Source: Palsa-1233 sp031367105
Lineage (GTDB): Bacteria; Gemmatimonadota; Gemmatimonadetes; Gemmatimonadales; GWC2-71-9
Reading direction: 5' to 3'
Length of the DNA: 64,000 nt
Assembly (NCBI GenBank): GCA_031367105.1
Contig: JANLPG010000078.1
Location: 1 to 64,000, forward strand
The notes under the pieces are model-generated. The model did no database searches. It was not told the DNA's origin and was given only the letters and a program-made list of their open reading frames with translations. Positions 8,051-16,468 of the stretch are shown here, in pieces. Each line of letters opens with the position of its first letter. Position 1 is the first letter of the stretch. The position numbers and the translations under genes were made by a program.

Positions 8051-9376
8051 CTAGTCCTGGGAGTAGTCCTGGCCGAGATGCGTGATCATCTCCTCACCCA
8101 TCATCCACCGCAGGGTGTTCTTCAGCTTGGTCTGCTGGATGAACAGATCGTGCTCGGGATAGAGCCCCGGTGCCGTCTGTGGGCTCTTGAAGTAGAACGA
8201 AAGCCACTCCTGGATGCCTGAGAGTCCTGCGCGCGCCGACAGGTCGAAGAAGAGCGCCAGGTCAAGCACCAGCGGTGCGGCAAGGATCGAATCGCGGCAG
8301 AGGAAATCGACCTTGATCTGCATCGGGTAACCGCACCACCCGAAGATGTCGATGTTGTCCCAGCCTTCCTTGTTGTCGCCACGTGGCGGATAGTAGTTGA
8401 TCCGCACCTTGTGGTACATCTTCGCGTAGAGGTCGGGATAGAGCTGGGGTTGCAGGATGAATTCGAGCACGCCGAGCTTCGACTCTTCCTTGGTCTTGAA
8501 GGACTCCGGATCGTCGAGGACTTCGCCGTCGCGGTTGCCGAGAATGTTGGTGGAGTACCATCCGGCAACGCCGAGCATTCGCGCCTTGAACATCGGCGCC
8601 AGCACGGTCTTGAGCATCGTCTGACCGGTCTTGAAATCTTTCCCGCCGATGGCGACGCCGTGCTCACGCGCCAGCTTCTCGAGCGCCGGGATGTCGCAGG
8701 AAAGGTTGGGTGCCCCGTTGGCGAACGGCACTCCTTCCATGATGGCTGCGTAGGCGTAAAGCATCGACGGGGCGATGGTCACATCGTTGGCATCCATCGC
8801 CGCTTCAAAGCTGGCCAGCGTCTCGTGCTGCGGACCGGGGACGATGAAGATTTCGGTGGAGGCACACCAGACGATCACGCAGCGGGCGACGCCGCTCTGC
8901 TGCTTGAAGTCACGAATGTCCTGGCGAAGCAGCTCGGCCAGTTCTCGCTTGGTCTTTCCCTTCTTGACGTTCGTACCGACGAGACGCTTGACGTAATGCT
9001 GGTCAAAAACGGCCGGCATCGGCTTGATCGCCTCGAGAAAATCCCGGATCGGAAAGATGTGTTCGTGCTTGTCGAACACGCCGCAATGCAGGGCTGACTC
9101 GTAGGCGTTGTCCGGCACCGGGTCCCACGCCCCGAAGATGATGTCGCTGAGCGGCGTGAGGGGTACGAAGTCCTTGATGAGCGGAGTCCGCCCTTCCGTG
9201 CGCTTCCCGAGTCGGATGGTGGCGAGCTGGGTCAGCGAGCCGTAGGGCTGCGCCAGGCCTCGTCGCGTCAATTCCACGCCCGCGATGAAGGTCGACGCCA
9301 CGGCACCGAGACCCACGCAAAGCACACCGAGTTTGCCGTCTGCCGGCGCGACGGGCCGGGACTTCGATTCTGCCAC
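8051..9376 (-). CDS. ino1: Inositol-3-phosphate synthase (myo-inositol-1-phosphate synthase)
   Basis: A 441-residue NAD-dependent enzyme that converts glucose-6-phosphate to inositol-3-phosphate. The N-terminal Rossmann motif is LGVLCVGLGAVASTF; the catalytic/tetramerisation part is recognisable from GGKDFKTGQTMLKTVLAPMF, GWYSTNILGNRDGEVL, a KVRINYYPPRGDNKEGWDN region and DSILAAPLVLDL. GTG 9376 was chosen because it follows a GAGAGGAA ribosome site and avoids overlap with the upstream gene; the ATG at 9445 would lie inside that gene. It is 13 bases downstream of a CDP-alcohol phosphatidyltransferase, so the inositol phosphate is probably destined for lipid. Confidence 0.95.
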   Translation of the reverse strand: MAESKSRPVAPADGKLGVLCVGLGAVASTFIAGVELTRRGLAQPYGSLTQLATIRLGKRTEGRTPLIKDFVPLTPLSDIIFGAWDPVPDNAYESALHCGVFDKHEHIFPIRDFLEAIKPMPAVFDQHYVKRLVGTNVKKGKTKRELAELLRQDIRDFKQQSGVARCVIVWCASTEIFIVPGPQHETLASFEAAMDANDVTIAPSMLYAYAAIMEGVPFANGAPNLSCDIPALEKLAREHGVAIGGKDFKTGQTMLKTVLAPMFKARMLGVAGWYSTNILGNRDGEVLDDPESFKTKEESKLGVLEFILQPQLYPDLYAKMYHKVRINYYPPRGDNKEGWDNIDIFGWCGYPMQIKVDFLCRDSILAAPLVLDLALFFDLSARAGLSGIQEWLSFYFKSPQTAPGLYPEHDLFIQQTKLKNTLRWMMGEEMITHLGQDYSQD

Positions 9377-9389
9377 GGAAGATTCCTCT

Positions 9390-10022
9390 CTACTTGACGT
9401 CGGCGGCGGCGGCTTCGCGCTGAACGTGCGCGAATCGCTGGCCAACGGTGATGAACGACAACACGGTGAGCACGACCACGGTGGTCGTCAGCACCACTCC
9501 GCCTTCGCCTGCACCCAGCACTGCCGTTGTGACGCCGAGTCCGATGATCCGCTCGGCCCGCTGCACCATCCCGACCTTGCCACTCAACCCCAGCCCCTCG
9601 GCGCGCGCCCGCATATAGGACACGAGCGAGGTCGAAAGAATCCCCAGCATACAGGCGATGACCGCCACTTCCCGCCAGCGCACATCGGGGGCAGCAGCCA
9701 GGAACGCCGCGATCCCGATGAAGGTCGCTCCGTCGCCGACGCGGTCCAGCGTGGAGTCGTAGAACGCACCGAACTTCGTGGTCTGTTTGCTGGCCCGGGC
9801 GACCTGACCGTCGAGGGTGTCCACCATTCCGCTGACCAGAAGCAGGATACCGCCAAGCCGGATCGCCCCGACGCCGTAGGCGATCGCCGAGGCGAGGATG
9901 ATCACGGCCCCGATCGTCGTCAGCGCATTCGGGGTGACCCCCATCCGGAGCAGGACGCCGACCACGGGCGCCATACCGTTGAGGTACACTCGCTTGACGG
10001 ACTCCGGAACCAGCTCTGCCAC
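9390..10022 (-). CDS. CDP-alcohol phosphatidyltransferase, probably inositol (phosphate) lipid synthase
   Basis: A 210-residue membrane enzyme with about six hydrophobic segments and the complete CDP-alcohol phosphotransferase signature: Asp68, Asp71, Gly72, Ala75, Arg76, Gly85, Asp89 and Asp93 in the segment starting DTLDGQVAR. The family transfers a phosphatidyl group from CDP-diacylglycerol to an alcohol. With inositol-3-phosphate synthase directly downstream, the likely acceptor is inositol-3-phosphate (phosphatidylinositol-phosphate synthase) or inositol; this is contextual inference, since the motif does not separate it from PgsA-type enzymes. ATG 10022 is the first start of the frame. 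Confidence 0.88.
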   Translation of the reverse strand: MAELVPESVKRVYLNGMAPVVGVLLRMGVTPNALTTIGAVIILASAIAYGVGAIRLGGILLLVSGMVDTLDGQVARASKQTTKFGAFYDSTLDRVGDGATFIGIAAFLAAAPDVRWREVAVIACMLGILSTSLVSYMRARAEGLGLSGKVGMVQRAERIIGLGVTTAVLGAGEGGVVLTTTVVVLTVLSFITVGQRFAHVQREAAAADVK

Positions 10023-10128
10023 GTGCCCCCTGCCCCAAGTCGTTCGAACGGATCCGCGGCCATCAGCAGGCGGCGGAGCAGCCTCAGAACGTAACGATCG
10101 GGTGGGATCAGAGCAACGCGCCCGGAGC

Positions 10129-11373
10129 TCAGCGATAGAGTAGCAGGGGCTTGACTCGCTCGCGGTAAGCCGCCTCTCCCGCTGACCAGCTCGCCACGAT
10201 GCGGGCCGACGGATCGCCCCGGAGCAGTCCGACCCGAAGCGCCGGTCCTCCCGCTAGCCGGTCGAACGAGCCCCCAATCCGGATCCGGTCGGGATGCACG
10301 GCACGGATCGCCGCGAGGAGGTAGACGGCCGTCCGGGTCGGATCGTAGCGCGCGGCGTCCGTCATCACGAGCCGGATGCCCACCACGGCAGTGTCGGCAA
10401 ACTTTCGATCGCCCGGCGCTCGTGGGGTGAAGGTCACCCCACGGAAAGTGACACCTGGCAGCTGTTCGGCGCGGATCCGCGCCAGCACCGCCACGGTGTC
10501 GAGCCAGGGTGCACCAACCTGGGAAAAGGGCGCGTCACTCCCTCGCCCCACCGACAGCGCGGTTCCTTCGAAGAGACAGGTACCAGGGTAATGGAATAAT
10601 GACTCGACATCCTTGAGGTTCGGGCTCGGTGCACGGAAGGGTAGCCCAGTCATTTCGAAGGTCATCGAGCGACGCCAACCGGTCACAGGAATGATGTGAA
10701 GTTCCACCGGAATTCCAAGGTCCTCGCGCGCGAGCCGCGCCTCCTCTCCCGAGGTCAGCCCGTGGCGCATCGGCACGGCGAGCCGGCCAACCATCGAGAC
10801 GTAGGCGGTATCGAGGATGTTCCCCTGCATCGCCCCGCCGATCGGATTGGGGCGGTCCAGAATGACCACAGGGATGTGGTGGGCCGCGGCAGCCTGCATC
10901 ACGTGCACGGTGGTCGCGGCATAGGTGTAGTACCGTGCCCCGACATCGGGGAGGTCGACCAGCAGCACGTCGATCCCCTGCAGCATCGCGGCCGTGGGAG
11001 CGGCAGTCGCCCCATAGAGCGAGTAGATTGGGATGTTGTTTGCGCTGTCGACGCTCGAGGCCACCCGTTCGCCGGGCGCAGCCGAGGCGCTGAGTCCGTG
11101 CTCGGGACCGAACAGGGCGACCAGTCGGACGCCAGCCGCCCGCAGGCGGGGGATCGCACCGATGCCCTTGGAGTCCACCGCGGCAAGATTGGTGACCAGT
11201 CCCACCCGCTTTCCGGTGACCAGCGCCATCGAATCGGAGAGCAGCACTTCGAGCCCGGGATGCACCCTGGCCCCGGACGTGGTGCCTTGCGCGAGCGGGC
11301 CCGAGCGCGCGCACGCAGGCAGCAGCAGTACCGCCACCCACCCTCTGCGCACGAAACGACTGTGTCCTTGCAT
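10129..11373 (-). CDS. namZ: Exo-beta-N-acetylmuramidase NamZ-like (DUF1343) lipoprotein
   Basis: A 414-residue DUF1343 protein. The family prototype, Bacillus YbbC/NamZ, removes terminal MurNAc from peptidoglycan fragments. Family signatures are visible: VGLVTNLAAVDSKG, ALFGPEHGLSA, VDLPDVGARYYTYAATT, ILDRPNPIGG, MRHGLTSGE and ALSVGRGSDAPFSQVGAPW. The N-terminus (arginines, then GWVAVLLLPAC) is a lipoprotein signal with a LPAC lipobox, so it should be envelope-anchored. The ATG at 11373 follows a GGAG-type ribosome site. The gene is head to head with NagZ, and the start regions overlap by about 12 bases if NagZ begins at 11362; an in-frame GTG at 11352 would remove the overlap. Confidence 0.92.
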   Translation of the reverse strand: MQGHSRFVRRGWVAVLLLPACARSGPLAQGTTSGARVHPGLEVLLSDSMALVTGKRVGLVTNLAAVDSKGIGAIPRLRAAGVRLVALFGPEHGLSASAAPGERVASSVDSANNIPIYSLYGATAAPTAAMLQGIDVLLVDLPDVGARYYTYAATTVHVMQAAAAHHIPVVILDRPNPIGGAMQGNILDTAYVSMVGRLAVPMRHGLTSGEEARLAREDLGIPVELHIIPVTGWRRSMTFEMTGLPFRAPSPNLKDVESLFHYPGTCLFEGTALSVGRGSDAPFSQVGAPWLDTVAVLARIRAEQLPGVTFRGVTFTPRAPGDRKFADTAVVGIRLVMTDAARYDPTRTAVYLLAAIRAVHPDRIRIGGSFDRLAGGPALRVGLLRGDPSARIVASWSAGEAAYRERVKPLLLYR

Positions 11374-13257
11374 TCCCGCTCCTGTCGTTCGCTGGTAATC
11401 CTCGCCCTCGCGTCGTGCGCGCCTGCTTCGACGCCACACCCTGCGCCGATTCCGGTGGTGCCGGATCGAGGGCCGCTGACCGTATTTCCGGCCAGTCGCG
11501 ATACCATCACACCACTGCTCGGCACCCTCTCCGTCCGCCAGAAGGTGGCGCAGCTGGTTATGCCGTGGCTACTGGGCGACTACGTCCCGAGTGACGATGC
11601 GACGATGCGGCGCGCCCTGATGTGGGTCGACTCCCTCCAGGTGGGTGGCATCATCATCTCCACCGGCACACCGTATGATATCGCCGCGAAGTTGAATGCG
11701 TTGCAGCGCCGCGCGCCACTCCCCCTCCTGATCTCCGCCGATTTCGAGGGCGGCACGGTGATGAGGATGGCGGGCGGCACCGCTTTCCCCACCCAGATGG
11801 GCGTCGGTGCGACCGGCAACGTCGACGATGCCTACCAGATGGGACGCATCACGGCCATCGAAGGCCGCGCCGTTGGCGTGCATCTGGCCTTCGCCCCGGT
11901 CGCCGACATCAATAGCAATCCCAACAACCCGATCATCAACACCCGCTCCTTCGGTGCCGACCCGCGAGAGGTGGGGTTGCTCGTCGCGGCCACCGTCAGG
12001 GGGATGCGCGATGGCGGGATTCTCTCCACTGCCAAGCACTTCCCCGGACACGGCGACACCGAGACCGACTCGCATCTGTCGCTCCCGACCATTACAGCAC
12101 CCTGGGCCCGCTTCGATTCGCTCGAACTGGTCCCGTTCCGCGCCGCCATCGCCGCCGGCGTCGATGCGGTGATGTCGGCACATATCGCCGTGCCCGGCCT
12201 CGACAACGGCGCGTCGCGGCCGGGTACCCTCTCTCCGGCGGTGCTGACCGGGATTCTCCGCGACTCACTCCACTTCAAGGGACTGGTCACGACCGACGCG
12301 CTCGATATGGGCGCCATCGCCAAGGAGATTTCGCCGAGCGAGGCGGTGATTCGTGCCTTTGAGGCTGGCAGTGACCTCCTCCTGATGCCGGCGAATCCAG
12401 TCGATGCCATCAATGCGATGAGCGCCGCCGTCGAAAGCGGGCGAATCACGGTGGCGCGACTCGACCGCTCAGTGCGAAAAGTGCTGGAATTCAAGCAACA
12501 GATGGGACTCTTTCAGCAGCGGATCGTCGATCTCACGAAAATTCCCGATCTCGTGGGTCGGGTGCAATTCCGTGAGATCGCGCGGGATGTCACCGAGCGC
12601 TCGCTCGTCCTGCTCAAGGATTCCCTCGGCACCGTGGATTCGCTGCGGGCTCGCAGCAGCAAGGTGGCACTGATCACGGTGGCGGATGGCAGCACGGTGC
12701 TGGGGAGTGCGCTTGCCGCCGAGATGCGGAAGGGCGGTCACACCGTCACCACCGTGACGATCCCGACGGAGCCCTCTCCCAAGGAGCTCGAGCGCGCACT
12801 CGCTGCCATCAGTGAGGCCAACACCACACTCCTGGCCACGGCAGTGCGCTGGGGATCCTACAAGGGCACCGTCGGACTCAACCCGGCCACCGCTTCGCTG
12901 CTCGCCGACCTCGCGTCACGCAAGCCGACACTGCTGATCTCGTTCGGGTCGCCGTACATCATCAGTCAGGTGCCGGCGGCGGGGAGCTATCTCATTGCCT
13001 GGGCCAATACCCCGATGGTCGAGACGGCCGTGGGTATGGCACTCACTCGAAAAATCGGCATCACTGGTACCACGCCGACGCCGATTCCGCCGCTCTTCCC
13101 GAGTCACAGTGGGCTCCTCCGACCTCAGCTTGAATCCCGGCGGGGTGAGTTCTTGAAGGTTCCCCGCCTTCGTCCGGGAGTCCCGCTCGACGTGAACCCG
13201 GAGCTCCTTCGTGAACCGGTTCGCCCGCGCCGAACCAACAGCGAGCTGCCACGCTGA
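11362..13257 (+). CDS. nagZ: Beta-N-acetylglucosaminidase, glycoside hydrolase family 3 (NagZ-like) lipoprotein
   Basis: About 631 residues. A short leader ends in LASC, a lipobox, so the enzyme is probably lipid-anchored rather than cytoplasmic like E. coli NagZ. The GH3 catalytic domain spans about 35-380: KHFPGHGDTETDSH near residue 225 holds the NagZ-type His/Asp acid-base loop, and TTDALDMGA near 310 holds the nucleophile Asp (about 312). A second alpha/beta domain follows (about 400-560). Only GTG 11362 or TTG 11368 can precede the signal peptide; the open frame further upstream is antisense to namZ. The stop overlaps the next ATG (TGATG). With NamZ and an AmiE-like protein this matches the Bacillus nagZ-amiE-namZ salvage set. 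Confidence 0.92.
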   Translation: MSLHSRSCRSLVILALASCAPASTPHPAPIPVVPDRGPLTVFPASRDTITPLLGTLSVRQKVAQLVMPWLLGDYVPSDDATMRRALMWVDSLQVGGIIISTGTPYDIAAKLNALQRRAPLPLLISADFEGGTVMRMAGGTAFPTQMGVGATGNVDDAYQMGRITAIEGRAVGVHLAFAPVADINSNPNNPIINTRSFGADPREVGLLVAATVRGMRDGGILSTAKHFPGHGDTETDSHLSLPTITAPWARFDSLELVPFRAAIAAGVDAVMSAHIAVPGLDNGASRPGTLSPAVLTGILRDSLHFKGLVTTDALDMGAIAKEISPSEAVIRAFEAGSDLLLMPANPVDAINAMSAAVESGRITVARLDRSVRKVLEFKQQMGLFQQRIVDLTKIPDLVGRVQFREIARDVTERSLVLLKDSLGTVDSLRARSSKVALITVADGSTVLGSALAAEMRKGGHTVTTVTIPTEPSPKELERALAAISEANTTLLATAVRWGSYKGTVGLNPATASLLADLASRKPTLLISFGSPYIISQVPAAGSYLIAWANTPMVETAVGMALTRKIGITGTTPTPIPPLFPSHSGLLRPQLESRRGEFLKVPRLRPGVPLDVNPELLREPVRPRRTNSELPR

Positions 13258-14480
13258 TGCCCCAGCCGCACCTTGGATGGGCCGCGGTACTCCTCGGTCT
13301 CGGGGTGAACGCCTGTGCGTCGCACCCGCCGCACACCGCGCCACTCCCCACCTCGGCCCCACTCGCCGCGCGGCTCGCGGGTGCGCAGCGCGTGCTCGAC
13401 TCGGCGATCACCGCGGGTGCGGCGCCAGGTGCGGTGCTCGCGGTATCGATCAAAGGTGAACGCTTCGTCTACGCCACCGGCCGGCTGGGTGTAGCCGATG
13501 CCACGCGGCCGTCCGCCTCCACGCTCTACGATATGGCGTCGCTCAGTAAGGTGATTGTGCTCACCACCCTTGCGATGGAGGCCGTGGCCGAAGGAAAGCT
13601 CGACCTCGACGCTCCAGTGGTCAGATACCTTCCCGATTTCGTGCGCGGCATCGGCGACAAGACCCACGTCACTGTGCGTGACCTGTTGCTCCACGACAGC
13701 GGCCTGCCGGCCCACCGCCCGCTCTGGAAGGAGAGCTTGGTACGGAGGGGCGCCATCCTCCGCACCATCACCAGCGACCTGATCACGCCACCGGGTACCG
13801 AGATGGTGTACTCCGACCTCGGGGCGATCACCCTCACCACGATTCTCGAGCAGCTCTATGGCAGACGGATCGACAAGCTGTTCGCCGCGAGAGTGACCCG
13901 ACCCCTCGGATTGCATCGGATGCGCTACCTGCCGCCGAGGGGGTGGCGCAGCGAAATCGCCCCGACCGAGAACGATCCCTGGCGTGGCAGGATCCTCCGC
14001 GGCGAGGTCCACGACGAAAACGCTGCCCGGCTCGGCGGAGTCTCGGGGCACGCAGGGCTCTTCGCTTCCGCCGAGGACCTGCTCCGCTTCGGCGAGTGGG
14101 CGCTGGCTGGAGCACTGGGGCGAACCGTCGCCGACGCCCCTGCTCCACCCCGTGAGTTTGCCACCTGGACTCTCACACAGGACCACCCCCGTGGCTCCTC
14201 CCGAGGCCTCGGCTGGGACACTCCCTCGGGGGTGAGCAGCGCCGGGTCGATTATGTCTTCCCGCTCCTTCGGCCACACCGGCTTCACCGGGACCTCCATC
14301 TGGGTCGACCCCACCCGGGAGGTGGTGATCGTCCTCCTCACCAACCGGGTCAACCCGACCCGGAATACCCCCAAGTTCGGGTTGATCCGCCCAGTGGTAG
14401 CCGATGCCGTGATGGCCGCCCTCTTCCCGGGGACGGCACCTCGGGAACCCACCCGCGCTCCCCATCGTTCTCCGAATTGA
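13257..14480 (+). CDS. Serine beta-lactamase-like hydrolase (AmiE-like), lipoprotein
   Basis: A 407-residue class C beta-lactamase-fold protein with a signal ending in GVNAC (probable lipobox at Cys20). The SxxK catalytic motif is SLSK (Ser95/Lys98), the Tyr motif is YSD (Tyr185), and a C-terminal HTG stretch is in SFGHTGFTGT. In Bacillus subtilis the homologous AmiE removes the peptide from MurNAc and is encoded beside nagZ and namZ; the same three activities are adjacent here, so an amidase role in peptidoglycan salvage is more likely than antibiotic resistance. The alternative is a generic esterase or D-aminopeptidase. The start overlaps the NagZ stop by one base. Confidence 0.9.
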   Translation: MPQPHLGWAAVLLGLGVNACASHPPHTAPLPTSAPLAARLAGAQRVLDSAITAGAAPGAVLAVSIKGERFVYATGRLGVADATRPSASTLYDMASLSKVIVLTTLAMEAVAEGKLDLDAPVVRYLPDFVRGIGDKTHVTVRDLLLHDSGLPAHRPLWKESLVRRGAILRTITSDLITPPGTEMVYSDLGAITLTTILEQLYGRRIDKLFAARVTRPLGLHRMRYLPPRGWRSEIAPTENDPWRGRILRGEVHDENAARLGGVSGHAGLFASAEDLLRFGEWALAGALGRTVADAPAPPREFATWTLTQDHPRGSSRGLGWDTPSGVSSAGSIMSSRSFGHTGFTGTSIWVDPTREVVIVLLTNRVNPTRNTPKFGLIRPVVADAVMAALFPGTAPREPTRAPHRSPN

Positions 14481-14537
14481 CCCAGGTGCCCTCCCCGACC
14501 TAAGTTTTTGGTACCTAACCAGTTGCTGGAGTGCGAG

Positions 14538-14906
14538 ATGAATGAGACGACGACCCAGGCCCTTCCCGACGGCTTCGTGCTGACCATCACCGATCACGCT
14601 GCCGGCGAAGTCGCCAAGTTCGTAAGCGCCGAGGGCGTGCCGGTGGAGACGGCGGGACTGCGCGTCTCGGTGCTCCCTGGCGGCTGCTCCGGCTTCAAGT
14701 ACTCGCTCAACATCGAAGACAAGCCGGCCGAAGACGATATGACCGCGGAAATCAACGGCGTCCGGGTCTTCGTCGACGCCTTCTCCGCGCAATACCTCAC
14801 CGGGGTAGTGATTGACTACACCTCCTCGATGCAAGGCAGCGGCTTCACGTTCAACAATCCGAACGCCACGGGTGGGTGCGGCTGCGGGACCAGCTTTACG
14901 GCCTGA
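14538..14906 (+). CDS. Iron-sulfur cluster assembly/insertion protein, IscA/ErpA (HesB) family
   Basis: A 122-residue A-type carrier that delivers Fe-S clusters to apoproteins in the cytoplasm. The three conserved cysteines are present: Cys50 in GGCSGFKY, and Cys114 and Cys116 in the C-terminal GCGCG. GSGFTFNNPNATGGC is the family signature. ATG 14538 was preferred over a start at 14508 because GGAG lies just upstream and the fold begins normally. The gene sits between the AmiE-like and symporter genes but is closed by a strong terminator (14940-14966), so it is probably a separate unit. Two ACCTAA repeats lie 15 bases apart just upstream. Confidence 0.93.
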   Translation: MNETTTQALPDGFVLTITDHAAGEVAKFVSAEGVPVETAGLRVSVLPGGCSGFKYSLNIEDKPAEDDMTAEINGVRVFVDAFSAQYLTGVVIDYTSSMQGSGFTFNNPNATGGCGCGTSFTA

Positions 14907-14939
14907 GTGGCCGTCCTCTGCGATGAGTGGCAGGAACGA

Positions 14940-14966
14940 GGGCTTCCGTGGAGGAAGCCCTTTTCT
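14940..14966 (+). terminator. Rho-independent terminator after the IscA/ErpA gene
   Basis: A perfect 8-bp stem (GGGCTTCC at 14940-14947 with GGAAGCCC at 14953-14960) and 5-base loop, followed by TTTTCTCTT. It begins 33 bases after the IscA/ErpA stop. Its position argues against translation of the next gene starting at 14927. Confidence 0.85.
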
Positions 14967-14992
14967 CTTCACCGGCAAACCACGGCGCGACT

Positions 14993-16468
14993 TTGAATCC
15001 CATCGATCTCTCCATCATCATCGCGTACTTTGTGGCCACGTTGGGGATCGGTTTCTGGGTCTCTCGCGGCCAGAAGTCCTCCGGCGATTATTTTCTCGGT
15101 GCCCGGGACCTTCCAGCGTGGGGCGTGCTGCTGTCGATTGTGGCGACCGAGACGTCAGCCCTGACCGTAATCTCGATTCCCGGCGTCGGCGCCCGGGGCG
15201 ACCTGACTTTTCTGCAGCTGCCATTCGGCTATCTGATTGGCCGCATCGGTGTCGCACTCTGGCTGCTCCCAGGGTATTTCCGTGGGGACCAGGAAACGGC
15301 CTACGCCCGGCTGGAGTCACGCTTCGGGACCTCGACTCGCCGGCTGCTCTCGATGGTCTTTCTTGTCACCCGTTTCCTCGGTGATGGCGTCCGGGTCTTT
15401 GCCGGCGCGATCCCGCTGGCGCTGCTCACCGGGTGGAGCATTCCGGCCGCGATCCTCGCCATGGGGACGATCACATTGATCTACACCTACTTCGGTGGCA
15501 TCAAGGCGGTGATCTATGCCGATGTGATCCAGCTGATGGTGTACATCGCGGGAGGGGTCGCTGCGTTGGTCATCGCCATCCAACTGGCGGGCGGCCTCGA
15601 GCAGGCACACGCGCTTGCCGCTGCCGCTGGCAAATTGCGGGTCTTTGATTTTCACCTGTCGCTCACGACGCCGTACACCTTCCTGGGTGGATTGCTCGGT
15701 GGCGCGCTCCTCGCAGCGGCATCGCACGGCACCGACCACCTGATCGTACAGCGGCTGTTGGCCACGCGCTCGTTGCGTGACGCACGGATCGCACTGGTAG
15801 GATCGGGTGTGGTCGTGATTCTCCAGTTCACGCTTTTCCTGCTGGTAGGAGTCGCGCTCTGGGCTGCGCAGCTGGCGCCCACTGATGTGCCGGCGGACAA
15901 GCTGTTCGGCGCATTCATCCTCGCCCACCTGCCAGTCGGCCTTGCCGGGCTCGTCATCGCTGGTATCCTCGCGGCAGCGATGAGTTCGCACTCCTCGGCC
16001 ATCAACGCCCTTGCCTCCTCGATGACGCACGACCTCTACGCGGGCTACACCGGCGAAACCGACCCTGCCAAGCTGCTGCGCGTGGGCAGGATCGTTTCCT
16101 TCGCGTGGGGCGTGGCGTTGATGGGAGCCGCACTCGGATTCCACCTGCTCGAAACCGCCAGTGACACGCCGGTGGTCGTGCTGGCGCTCTCGATCGCCTC
16201 GGTGACCTACGGGGCCACCCTGGGTGTCTACTTCCTGAGCGGTGCTGGCCCGCGCATCGCCGGTGTCGACGTGATTCGTGGCGCCTGCATTACGATGGGA
16301 GTGATGCTGGTGACGATCTTTGCGAAACAGCTGGCTCTCCACGGAGTCCCCGTGCTCGCCCCGCTCGGCCGGCTGGCGTGGCCGTGGTATGTCCCAATGG
16401 GTCTGATCATCACGCTGCTCGTCGCGAATCTCTCGGCAACTGTGCGTGGCAGAGGCGTGAAAGCGTGA
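14993..16468 (+). CDS. Sodium:solute symporter (SSS family)
   Basis: A 491-residue polytopic membrane protein with about 13 hydrophobic segments. The family start is seen in LNPIDLSIIIAYFVATLGIG, and the sodium-symporter signature region is GLVIAGILAAAMSSHSSAINALAS, with core segments around GVGARGDLTFLQ and YTYFGGIKAVIYAD. I chose TTG 14993 because upstream starts (14927, 14948) lie before or in the loop of a strong terminator and would add a non-hydrophobic leader. Its stop overlaps the amino-sugar kinase start (GTGA), so the two are co-translated. The substrate is unknown, but the kinase and the salvage enzymes upstream suggest an amino sugar or muropeptide fragment. Confidence 0.9.
   Translation: MNPIDLSIIIAYFVATLGIGFWVSRGQKSSGDYFLGARDLPAWGVLLSIVATETSALTVISIPGVGARGDLTFLQLPFGYLIGRIGVALWLLPGYFRGDQETAYARLESRFGTSTRRLLSMVFLVTRFLGDGVRVFAGAIPLALLTGWSIPAAILAMGTITLIYTYFGGIKAVIYADVIQLMVYIAGGVAALVIAIQLAGGLEQAHALAAAAGKLRVFDFHLSLTTPYTFLGGLLGGALLAAASHGTDHLIVQRLLATRSLRDARIALVGSGVVVILQFTLFLLVGVALWAAQLAPTDVPADKLFGAFILAHLPVGLAGLVIAGILAAAMSSHSSAINALASSMTHDLYAGYTGETDPAKLLRVGRIVSFAWGVALMGAALGFHLLETASDTPVVVLALSIASVTYGATLGVYFLSGAGPRIAGVDVIRGACITMGVMLVTIFAKQLALHGVPVLAPLGRLAWPWYVPMGLIITLLVANLSATVRGRGVKA

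Noticed and set aside
10696..11361. N-terminal extension of the NagZ frame over the namZ gene
   Set aside because: The sequence before the signal peptide is low-quality antisense of namZ; the lipoprotein signal fixes the start near 11362.
13257..14480. Antibiotic-resistance class C beta-lactamase
   Set aside because: The SxxK/Y motifs are shared by AmiE and esterases; the neighbours (NagZ, NamZ) fit cell-wall salvage better.
14500..14530. Two ACCTAA direct repeats before the IscA/ErpA gene
   Set aside because: They could be a regulator (for example Rrf2-type) site, but two hexamers are too little evidence to call an operator.
13125..14978. A 617-codon minus-strand open frame opposite the AmiE-like and IscA genes
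   Set aside because: Its protein is Arg/Gly-rich without recognisable domains, and the plus-strand genes under it have clear catalytic motifs and ribosome sites.
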